From positions 1-7,396 of the forward strand of contig PFDS01000030.1 of NCBI GenBank assembly GCA_002772605.1: DNA of 7,396 bases, read 5' to 3'. The position numbers were made by a program, and so were the translations under genes. Of the stretch, positions 1 through 5,605 are shown one piece after another. The DNA is from Candidatus Peregrinibacteria bacterium CG10_big_fil_rev_8_21_14_0_10_49_16 (GTDB lineage Bacteria > Patescibacteriota > Gracilibacteria > Peribacterales > Peribacteraceae). Every line of letters starts with the position of its first letter. Position 1 is the first letter of the stretch. Below the pieces are notes generated by a model. The model made no database searches. It had not been told where the DNA came from and saw only the letters and a list, made by a program, of their open reading frames with translations.

Positions 1-375
1 GCGTCCCCGTTCTGTCTCACGAAGAAAAATGTTCTCCGCAAGGAGATGAAATGCTTTGCGGTGCTCCTCCTCTCCCACTCTCTCAATCGTCATGAGACGC
101 CGGTGCATCGTCCGCGTTCCGAGGATCATCGTCGGATAGTAAGGATCAAGATCAATCGTCACCCACGATCCATCCACCCACCCCTCTGCGAGGAGATCTG
201 CATTCTCACGGTTATATTCCTGAAACGGTGCCATGAGAAAGTATTCAAAGAGCACCAATGGTTTGGGCGCCAGAGGAGGGAAGCGCCGAAAGAGGGTGAA
301 ATACAATCCAGACAGAACACTCACAACATAGATTGCAAGCAACACATGAATGCCCACTCTTTGTAGAGTCTCCAT
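1..375 (-). CDS. membrane-anchored protein of unknown function (partial, C-terminus beyond window)
   Basis: I do not recognise this family. The minus strand is open from an ATG at 375 to the left edge, giving 125 codons with no stop, so the 3' end lies outside the window. Residues about 6-27 (RVGIHVLLAIYVVSVLSGL) form one hydrophobic helix, followed by basic RR and a Pro-rich step, so a single-pass N-terminal anchor is likely. The rest is soluble-looking, with aromatic and acidic segments (FEYFLMAPFQEYN, GWVDGSWVTIDLDPYYP) and then an Arg/Glu-rich helical stretch. No Shine-Dalgarno site precedes the ATG. A TATACT box lies 13 bases upstream. The frame is open for some distance upstream of this ATG, so a longer start is possible, but the hydrophobic N-terminus favours this one. 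The gene is divergent from the neighbouring tRNA. Confidence is high that it is coding, because amino-acid composition is natural throughout; function is unknown. Confidence 0.72.
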   Translation of the reverse strand, partial: METLQRVGIHVLLAIYVVSVLSGLYFTLFRRFPPLAPKPLVLFEYFLMAPFQEYNRENADLLAEGWVDGSWVTIDLDPYYPTMILGTRTMHRRLMTIERVGEEEHRKAFHLLAENIFLRETERGR

Positions 376-388
376 GAAGATACGTCCA

Positions 389-394
389 GTATAG
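389..394 (-). promoter_or_regulatory. possible -10 box (TATACT) for the left-edge gene
   Basis: On the minus strand TATACT matches the sigma-70 -10 consensus at five of six positions and ends 13 bases before the ATG at 375. A start point about 7 bases downstream would leave a leader of roughly 6 bases, too short for a Shine-Dalgarno site, which agrees with none being visible. No good -35 box is found at 16-18 bases spacing, so this is tentative. Confidence 0.35.
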
Positions 395-419
395 CTTCTA
401 CACAGGTATGAAACAGCTG

Positions 420-448
420 CTGACAAGCCAGATTCAATCCAGTACTCT
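420..448 (+). promoter_or_regulatory. candidate sigma-70 promoter for tRNA-Lys
   Basis: CTGACA at 420-425 matches the -35 consensus at five of six positions. TACTCT at 443-448 follows at exactly 17 bases, though it matches the -10 consensus at only three of six. The predicted start is near 455, four bases before the tRNA 5' end at 459. The spacing and placement are right; the -10 is weak. Confidence 0.4.
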
Positions 449-458
449 GGTTTCCATT

Positions 459-534
459 GGGTCGGTAGCTCAGTCGGTAGAGCAGTTGGCTCTTAACCAA
501 TTGGTCGTGGGTTCAAGTCCCACCCGACCCACCA
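459..534 (+). tRNA. tRNA-Lys(CTT), CCA end encoded
   Basis: A full cloverleaf can be folded by eye. The acceptor stem pairs GGGTCGG (459-465) with CCGACCC (524-530). The D arm is GCTC/GAGC (468-471 with 480-483). The anticodon stem is GTTGG/CCAAT (485-489 with 497-501) with loop CTCTTAA, placing anticodon CTT at 492-494, which reads AAG lysine codons. The variable loop is TGGTC, and the T arm is GTGGG/CCCAC with loop TTCAAGT. The discriminator is A531, and CCA at 532-534 is genomically encoded. All stems are intact, apart from one G-U pair at the anticodon stem base. It stands alone, seven bases short of the end of the convergent membrane-protein gene, with no obvious own terminator. Confidence 0.97.
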
Positions 535-540
535 TGACAT

Positions 541-1095
541 CTATTTTTCTGAGCGACATTTCCACACCTCATATACCACCATAGCAATGAGGACTGACGG
601 AATAAGATTAAAGAGGAAATGCCACCACACGCGATAGGACAGATTCACCCATGGACTGATCTGTAAACCAAAAAATGTGCTCAGTCCTATAGATTTTCCA
701 ATAAAGAGAGCAGACAGAGACAGACTGATATGCTCATACAAGTGAAATGTCTCAATGAAAAGCGCCCACACTACTTTTCTTGAACGCACAAAGTACCTCA
801 AAGCAATGATGCCGATGAGAAAGATGCCATTCCCTATGAGGTGCAGAAATTCAAACCCTAAATACGCCTGACGAACCGGGTCTGCATGTGGAAAAAGAAG
901 CATGCCCACTTGATGCATGCACCACATGCCAAATGGCGTCATGTATGCTTTCTGCTGTTGAACCGCTATCCAGGAAAACACCTGCGCAACATGTTCTCCA
1001 AAATGCACGACTTGAGCCGCAAGACATACAATAGCAATTATGAAAATCAGCCACGTAAGAGGATATGTGCGTAAACGGGAGAAGTACGTGTACAT
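541..1095 (-). CDS. polytopic membrane protein with two HxxEH motifs, function unknown
   Basis: A 184-residue integral membrane protein with four or five hydrophobic segments, at roughly residues 12-30, 52-68, 79-100, 108-131 and 156-176. Histidines cluster in or beside these helices: HFGEH at 31-35, H61, H70, H85 (FLHLIGN), HLYEH at 118-122 and H159 (WWHFLFN). The paired HxxEH motifs, one after helix 1 and one inside helix 4, suggest metal or heme binding in the membrane; that is inference. I have a general memory of uncharacterised bacterial membrane proteins with this HxxEH...Q plus C-terminal HFxxN pattern, but I cannot name the family. The start chosen is ATG at 1095. A TTG at 1099 is in another frame. 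There is no Shine-Dalgarno site at normal distance: an AGGAGG lies 19 bases upstream, inside a hairpin. A TATATT box ends six bases before the ATG. It is cotranscribable with the lipoprotein gene only if the intervening hairpin is leaky. Confidence 0.85.
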   Translation of the reverse strand: MYTYFSRLRTYPLTWLIFIIAIVCLAAQVVHFGEHVAQVFSWIAVQQQKAYMTPFGMWCMHQVGMLLFPHADPVRQAYLGFEFLHLIGNGIFLIGIIALRYFVRSRKVVWALFIETFHLYEHISLSLSALFIGKSIGLSTFFGLQISPWVNLSYRVWWHFLFNLIPSVLIAMVVYEVWKCRSEK

Positions 1096-1101
1096 ACAAG
1101 A

Positions 1102-1107
1102 AATATA
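1102..1107 (-). promoter_or_regulatory. possible -10 box (TATATT) directly upstream of the HxxEH membrane-protein gene
   Basis: TATATT on the minus strand matches the -10 consensus at five of six positions and ends six bases before the ATG at 1095. Initiation at the usual distance would give a leaderless message. No convincing -35 box is present; the expected position falls in the loop of the upstream hairpin. Confidence 0.33.
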
Positions 1108-1111
1108 TCAG

Positions 1112-1139
1112 AAACCTCCTGGAAGATGCCAGGAGGTTT
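1112..1139 (-). terminator. strong stem-loop, probable Rho-independent terminator of the lipoprotein gene
   Basis: AAACCTCCTGG (1112-1122) pairs perfectly with CCAGGAGGTTT (1129-1139): an 11-bp stem with a 6-base loop, lying 16 bases past the stop of the minus-strand lipoprotein gene. On the minus strand the 3' arm ends in TTT, followed by a mixed T-rich tract rather than a clean U run, so termination may be incomplete. The 3' arm also carries AGGAGG, 19 bases from the next gene's ATG. A regulatory or RNA-processing role is an alternative. Confidence 0.7.
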
Positions 1140-1155
1140 GGCTGTGGGAATCGGT

Positions 1156-1518
1156 TCAGGTGATACGTCGCAAATCGTGGACGGTCTTGTCCGACTCATC
1201 ACGAACTTTCAAGTCCGTGTCATTGAGTGTGAGAATGGTGAATTCTCTCGTGTACGGAATGAACCAGTACACCACGCGTATCGTTAACGTGTCTCCTTTG
1301 ATGGAGTACGTGAAGTGCATGGTTCCATCCTTATCGGTCCACGTTCCCGTCTTATCCTTACGGAACTCGATGATCACATCCTTCTTGGACGGATCTTTTG
1401 GTTGCCACTTGCCAACAATTTTCTCCTCATGCGACCGCGGTTGTTCACAACCAACCGCAGACCCGCACAGAAAAGAGAAACACACCAACACTATTCCAGA
1501 CGTTACGAGACGTTTCAT
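1156..1518 (-). CDS. small lipoprotein with lipocalin-like domain
   Basis: A 120-residue exported protein. Residues 1-24 form a lipoprotein signal peptide: a KR N-terminus, a hydrophobic core, and an AVGC lipobox with C24 as the predicted lipidated cysteine. The mature part follows the pattern of small lipocalin-like bacterial domains: an IVGKW opening (34-38), strands with VIIEFRKDKTGTW (48-60), a YSIKGDTLTI strand pair (71-80), and an LTLNDTDLKV hairpin near 96-105. In that fold the GxW tryptophan packs the base of the barrel. The ligand or partner is unknown, and the domain is short for a true lipocalin. The start is fixed by AAAGGAG, with the ATG seven bases beyond it. The stop is TGA, and translation past it would run into the terminator hairpin, which supports the standard code. 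It is divergent from the large phosphoesterase gene. Confidence 0.88.
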   Translation of the reverse strand: MKRLVTSGIVLVCFSFLCGSAVGCEQPRSHEEKIVGKWQPKDPSKKDVIIEFRKDKTGTWTDKDGTMHFTYSIKGDTLTIRVVYWFIPYTREFTILTLNDTDLKVRDESDKTVHDLRRIT

Positions 1519-1526
1519 GAGACTGC

Positions 1527-1533
1527 TCCTTTC
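1527..1533 (-). promoter_or_regulatory. Shine-Dalgarno site of the lipoprotein gene
   Basis: AAAGGAG on the minus strand sits seven bases before the ATG at 1518. It is the only strong, well-spaced ribosome binding site in the window. It shows that the organism uses SD-led initiation for at least some genes and decides this start. Confidence 0.85.
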
Positions 1534-1579
1534 TTTGTTCTATCCCACAGCAGTGCAAAAGAGCACAAGAATGCAGTGT

Positions 1580-1585
1580 ACTATA
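1580..1585 (-). promoter_or_regulatory. possible -10 box (TATAGT) for the lipoprotein gene
   Basis: TATAGT on the minus strand matches the -10 consensus at five of six positions and would give a 5' leader of about 55 bases that includes the AAAGGAG site. Upstream is a T-rich stretch with no clear TTGACA-like box at 16-18 bases, so the promoter call is weak. Confidence 0.35.
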
Positions 1586-1826
1586 GATGTAGTATCAACA
1601 ACAAGAAAAACACACAATGGTCAACTCGTTGTTCTTGGTAAATAATTTTTTTTATTGCATGATCTCATTATCCTTTATGCCGAAGCACTCTCCAGTGTCG
1701 GCAGAAAAACAATCAGGATCACCTGATACACATACAACATTGCTTACAAAAGAACTCGAACAGACATGTGTCTATAGACCAAAAAGGTTGTCTGTTATTC
1801 AACGTCGTTAACGTGTTCTATTTCCC

Positions 1827-1832
1827 TATTTT
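1827..1832 (+). promoter_or_regulatory. possible -10 box (TATTTT) directly before the large phosphoesterase gene
   Basis: TATTTT at 1827-1832 is nine bases before the ATG at 1842, which would give a message with almost no leader. The stretch before the ATG is pyrimidine-rich and lacks any Shine-Dalgarno-like sequence. No good -35 box lies 17 bases upstream, so this is only a candidate. Confidence 0.25.
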
Positions 1833-1841
1833 CCCTTAACT

Positions 1842-4800
1842 ATGCCTCAAACACCAGACCTTCCCATGCGCAAATATGATGCTGACTTGGTAGAACGCCT
1901 GCAGCGTATTCATAAAACTGGAAATGGAAACAGGGAACAGAAAAAAACCGGCGAGAGAAGAAATCAGTTATTCGAACAATTACAAATCACCGATGAAGAA
2001 TTCCTTGCATCCTACGAATTTATTCGTGATGCTTTGCGAAAAGAAGTTGCTGTTCTGCTCAATTCGCTCAAGGGGAACACTGAAAATTTGCGTACAATAG
2101 AGTCGAAATTCATTGACTCTGTTGAAGAGCAACTACGACAGGAACATAGTCCCCTGTATGTTGCCGAGTTGAAAAAGTATTATGCACTTCTCGCACGAGA
2201 AATTGAAGCGCAAGGAAATAATGCAGAAGACATAAAACGTGGAACGCACTCTGCAGAATACGAGCAGTTACGTCAGCGCCATTTGCTCGCCATGCGCGAT
2301 ATTGAATTAGGATTGCAGTTGCAAGCTTTTAACGCTGAAAAACCAAAGAAAGTAGAAGAAGTTCTTACAGAGCATGTATCGGAACGTGCAACATCGGCAC
2401 AAACGCTCATGGAGATCCGACGTAAAGTGAGCGCATCTCTACAGGATGTTATGCAGAAAAAACACGAAAACGCACTTGATGATCCAGTGACCACAATGGA
2501 TGCATTTTATGAAGAAATTGATATGGAGAAGCGCAGTGAACAAGAACAACAGTTGCCACAACAGGTACTGAACATGTTCGGACGTGGGGGAAATAAAAAA
2601 CCATGTTACACCGAAGACGAACTCATGAGCATCCGCGGTCAATTTGGCAAGCGTATAACAAAAGACCGAATGGCATGGGCTTTGGGCTTACTGAGAAGCC
2701 AGAAAAAAATTGCAGTACTACCTGGACACGGAGGAACAGAAATTATTCTCTGTCGTGACCCATCACATCTCACCTACACCCGAGAAGAATTAGAAAATGT
2801 TCTTGATCCAAGTGTATACGATCGACTCGGGCAATTTATGTACATGGGCATCGCCACAAGCCCACAGCAGAAAATTGATACCACATACTTAGAGGAAAAC
2901 GATGCCATTCTTGGCATCCCTTCAGAAATCGCTGAACAGATGATGCAGTCGTTTCTCAAGAGAGGAGTCCTAAAAGAAACTGCATCGAAATATTCTCTGA
3001 ATAAGAAAATTCTGCAGACAACCGGTCTGCGCCCAGGATGGGAGTTGATGCAAGTAATGGATGGCGTGGAGAAGATCACCAAGGACGCGATGGCCCATGG
3101 ACAAGAATCAGCGGAAGGACTTATTGACAATACTTCGGTTGAAAAGGAAACAACGGGGGGAAAATTTTTAGAGAGAATCGCCAAGCGGTATAGGGAATAC
3201 CGCGAGAAGCGTACGGTGAAGAAGCTCGAATTTGATTTTCAGGATAAGGAGGATATTCGTCTCATGGACTTGAGTAACATCCAGTTTGGCCATGCGATGC
3301 TGGATGTAGAATTTTTGCAAGAAATGAAAGAGCGAATTAATACCCTCCCCCCAGATCACATACCAGATGTGATTGTTGTGGATGGTGTGCTCTATGGGAA
3401 CTATCAGTTCCAGAAAAAGAAGCGCCAACGTCTGAAAGTTGCTCCAACCTCAGAGCAATATGACGCAGCAGCAGAGCTTTTTAACTGGCTCGAGTATTTG
3501 CAACAAAAACATGGAACAAAGTTAATTTGCAATATGAGCGATGAAGATGAACATCTTGTGGAGCACTATGCAGTGGATACGACGATGCGCATTGCACAAC
3601 TTGAACGTGAGCGAGCGCGTGCAGCTGCAAGTTCTGGCGAAGAGATGGAGATAGGACTGACACCGTATTGGCGTGTTGAGCAGATCAAGCAATCATCACT
3701 CTATATGCACAACTTTGACCTGCAGTGGGACGTTGCTTTGCCGTACTCCGTTGTGACTGGTCATCAGCTGACTGCGAATGAATATGATCTCTTGATTGAT
3801 ACATATAAGAAGCTTGTCAGGGGAGAGACACCGAGTGATCATGCGCAAGAAGTATTGGAAATTGATAAAATTCCACTTCCTGGCAAAAAAATTGAGGATC
3901 AGGATCTGATCTTCACAGATGATTTTGAAGCATTATGCAAGAGAGCTGGTAAGAGGCCACTCGTTATTCGTGGTACGCAATCTATGCGTGCGACCAGGAG
4001 TTCTATGGTGCAAGATCCCATGGGTGCTCTTCGGGCTGTCATTGGCCATAAGCAGTCACAGCGCAAAATACGCAAGCGTATTAATAAAGAACCACGACCG
4101 GATGAAAACCCTCCCGATGCATGGGCAGTGTACGATCAAAATGTATTCAGCGCGGAGAATATTGGCGGAGAGCATGGAGTACTTGCATATTCCACAGGAA
4201 CTCTGCGTAGGGGACAGATGGACTTGAGTTCTTACAGTAGAGGAGTTCAGGATGACAACATGTGGCGTGCGCTCCTCAATCGCAAGGACTGCGTAACGCC
4301 CACAGTCACGACCATTGGTTTTGGTGCTGATGGAAGTCGATACTATGACATCTATAATGAAACATTTAACGCGCTCTCTGAAACATCCGAATCTCCCAAA
4401 CGTACAGCGGTAGTAAATATTTCTGACTGGCAGGTAGGGTCAATCACATGTGCTGCTGACTATCTCGTGAAGATGCTCACCATGGCGCTCCATACACTCA
4501 CACGCACGCATGACGAAGTCATTATCCTCCTCAATGGCGATCTCTTCCATGGACACAACTACAAGATGGCTGCGCAAGAAGGGAATCCCTTTGGCATGCC
4601 TTTCCCGCGTGATCAACAAGTATTCGTATCTGATCTGCTGGAAAATATCCTCTCAAAGGTTCCAAGGAAACTCAAACAGAAGATTAAAGTGGTACATATC
4701 ACCGACGGAAACCATGAGTGGAATTCCGGTGAAGCGTACTATGGAAATTCGTATCTCCATCCGGTAGAACTTATATTCCGCCATCACTCGGATAACACCT

Positions 4801-5471
4801 ATGATACGCTCTACCATAAGTACGGGTTTGAGCGTGGTCGCAATGGAATAGTGATGAAGGGAAGCATGATGACCGAAAAGGCAGGGGGCTTTAATGTCTG
4901 GATGCGACACTACTTGTTGGAAAGAGGTATGAAAGGATCAGGAAGCAATCCTGCATTGCAAGGGAGAACACTCTTCCCAAGTCAGGGAAATCAAATGGAG
5001 AACGTTGACATTGTTCCGTACTCACATTTCCACAACATGCGTCTTCTTAGTGTGGGCGATAAGATTGTGAAAGGAAATCCTTGTGTAGCATATCCATCGT
5101 ACTATGAGAGTATGCGTGCATACTTTTCACAGATCGGATTCACATACACCTCCGTTGGAGGTGGTAAACCTGTGCGCATAACAGAAGTAACGGCAGCGGC
5201 ATTGGATAACTATAACATTCCTGACGAAGCATTCTATTCTGAGAAGAATCTTGAGAGAGAAGGGTACTACACAGATAAGGACTGGGATCCGATGAACGAC
5301 TCTTTGGCCAATACAATGATTCCCATAGAAATACGAAAAACACACGATCAACTCGTCTCAATGGGAGCCAGTAGAGTGATGGGGAAAACAAGTGCTCTTC
5401 AAAAACGTATTGCAGATCAAATGCATGCAGTGATGACAAATCTTCAGGGAATGGGATTACCAAATTCCTAA
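1842..5471 (+). CDS. large coiled-coil / winged-helix protein with tandem metallophosphoesterase domains, first one degenerate
   Basis: A 1209-residue cytoplasmic protein with no signal peptide or membrane segment. Order of parts: a Glu/Lys/Gln-rich helical, probably coiled-coil region (about 28-245); two segments that look like winged helices (about 256-300 and 345-392); a basic linker; a calcineurin-like phosphoesterase fold (about 472-850); and a second such fold (about 855-1130) with a C-terminal tail. The second keeps the metal-binding motifs: D862-W-Q864, N898-G-D900-xx-H903, G956-N957-H958-E959, H1023 and H1062-F-H1064. The first aligns with it but reads SNIQ (478-481), VDGVLYG (513-519) and SDEDEH (566-571), so the key Asp, Asp, Asn and His are replaced. 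Family knowledge says such folds hydrolyse phosphodiesters or phosphomonoesters; a nuclease-like role is my inference from the winged helices. The start is the ATG 11 codons after an in-frame TAA; Met9 (1866) is an alternative. No ribosome binding site is seen. The gene is followed by a strong terminator and is likely monocistronic. Confidence 0.93.
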   Translation: MPQTPDLPMRKYDADLVERLQRIHKTGNGNREQKKTGERRNQLFEQLQITDEEFLASYEFIRDALRKEVAVLLNSLKGNTENLRTIESKFIDSVEEQLRQEHSPLYVAELKKYYALLAREIEAQGNNAEDIKRGTHSAEYEQLRQRHLLAMRDIELGLQLQAFNAEKPKKVEEVLTEHVSERATSAQTLMEIRRKVSASLQDVMQKKHENALDDPVTTMDAFYEEIDMEKRSEQEQQLPQQVLNMFGRGGNKKPCYTEDELMSIRGQFGKRITKDRMAWALGLLRSQKKIAVLPGHGGTEIILCRDPSHLTYTREELENVLDPSVYDRLGQFMYMGIATSPQQKIDTTYLEENDAILGIPSEIAEQMMQSFLKRGVLKETASKYSLNKKILQTTGLRPGWELMQVMDGVEKITKDAMAHGQESAEGLIDNTSVEKETTGGKFLERIAKRYREYREKRTVKKLEFDFQDKEDIRLMDLSNIQFGHAMLDVEFLQEMKERINTLPPDHIPDVIVVDGVLYGNYQFQKKKRQRLKVAPTSEQYDAAAELFNWLEYLQQKHGTKLICNMSDEDEHLVEHYAVDTTMRIAQLERERARAAASSGEEMEIGLTPYWRVEQIKQSSLYMHNFDLQWDVALPYSVVTGHQLTANEYDLLIDTYKKLVRGETPSDHAQEVLEIDKIPLPGKKIEDQDLIFTDDFEALCKRAGKRPLVIRGTQSMRATRSSMVQDPMGALRAVIGHKQSQRKIRKRINKEPRPDENPPDAWAVYDQNVFSAENIGGEHGVLAYSTGTLRRGQMDLSSYSRGVQDDNMWRALLNRKDCVTPTVTTIGFGADGSRYYDIYNETFNALSETSESPKRTAVVNISDWQVGSITCAADYLVKMLTMALHTLTRTHDEVIILLNGDLFHGHNYKMAAQEGNPFGMPFPRDQQVFVSDLLENILSKVPRKLKQKIKVVHITDGNHEWNSGEAYYGNSYLHPVELIFRHHSDNTYDTLYHKYGFERGRNGIVMKGSMMTEKAGGFNVWMRHYLLERGMKGSGSNPALQGRTLFPSQGNQMENVDIVPYSHFHNMRLLSVGDKIVKGNPCVAYPSYYESMRAYFSQIGFTYTSVGGGKPVRITEVTAAALDNYNIPDEAFYSEKNLEREGYYTDKDWDPMNDSLANTMIPIEIRKTHDQLVSMGASRVMGKTSALQKRIADQMHAVMTNLQGMGLPNS

Positions 5472-5487
5472 TGTCTGTAGAAAATAG

Positions 5488-5517
5488 AAAAAGCGTCAGC
5501 CTAGGCTGACGCTTTTT
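5488..5517. terminator. bidirectional Rho-independent terminator
   Basis: A perfect 30-base palindrome. AAAAAGCGTCAG (5488-5499) and CTGACGCTTTTT (5506-5517) flank a self-complementary CCTAGG centre, giving a 13-bp stem with a CTAG loop. It has A5 on one side and T5 on the other, so it yields a U tract in both directions. It begins 17 bases after the stop of the plus-strand phosphoesterase gene and lies between convergent genes, so it can also end the minus-strand DsbA-like transcript. Confidence 0.92.
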
Positions 5518-5539
5518 CGATCACCCATCACCCAGACCC

Positions 5540-5595
5540 TCTCCTTGAACCCCCTCCCAGTGGGAGGGGGAAGAAAATGGGGAAAGGGAAGGAGA
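5540..5595. repeat. REP-like GC-rich palindrome
   Basis: The inner arms CCCCCTCCC (5550-5558) and GGGAGGGGG (5562-5570) form a perfect 9-bp stem with a 3-base AGT loop. The outer arms TCTCCTT (5540-5546) and AAGGAGA (5589-5595) also pair. The element is almost pure pyrimidine on its left and purine on its right. It has no A/T tails like the neighbouring terminator, so it looks more like a dispersed extragenic palindrome than a second terminator. Only one copy is in the window, so the repeat status is inferred from its style. Confidence 0.5.
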
Positions 5596-5605
5596 AGGAA
5601 ATCTT

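Larger units (their letters stand above)
1519..1841. other. 323-base divergent intergenic region, no convincing gene
   Basis: This region separates the minus-strand lipoprotein gene from the plus-strand phosphoesterase gene and should hold both promoters. It contains the lipoprotein ribosome binding site and -10 candidate, a run of eight Ts at 1646-1653 in an AT-rich patch, and an 8-base palindrome CGTTAACG near 1804-1815. A 64-codon plus-strand open frame (1617-1811) in the same frame as the large gene has no ribosome binding site. Its composition is not protein-like apart from a weakly hydrophobic start, so I do not call it a gene. No RNA gene or clear operator was recognised. Confidence 0.6.

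Noticed and set aside
46..366. 106-codon plus-strand frame at the left end
   Set aside because: It is antisense to the continuous minus-strand frame with a natural membrane-anchor N-terminus. Its own product is rich in His/Arg and lacks fold-like patterning.
1553..1566. Small GTGC/GCAC hairpin in the lipoprotein gene's 5' leader
   Set aside because: The stem is only four base pairs, so it carries little weight as a riboswitch or attenuator.
1617..1811. 64-codon plus-strand frame, in the same frame as the large gene, ending 30 bases before its ATG, with a weakly hydrophobic start
   Set aside because: It has no ribosome binding site and lies in an AT-rich divergent promoter region. The sharing of frame has a one-in-three chance, and the sequence is not protein-like overall. 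An upstream leader peptide or an ancestral N-terminal extension interrupted by TAA cannot be excluded.
1281..1815. 12-base direct repeat TCGTTAACGTGT, once inside the lipoprotein gene and once upstream of the large gene
   Set aside because: A few chance 12-mer repeats are expected in a window of this size. One copy is inside coding sequence and the flanks differ.
5364..5390. Walker A-like GKTS near the C-terminus of the large protein (M1180-G-K-T)
   Set aside because: The spacing from the preceding Gly is one residue too long for GxxxxGKT, and only about 27 residues follow, too few for a P-loop domain.
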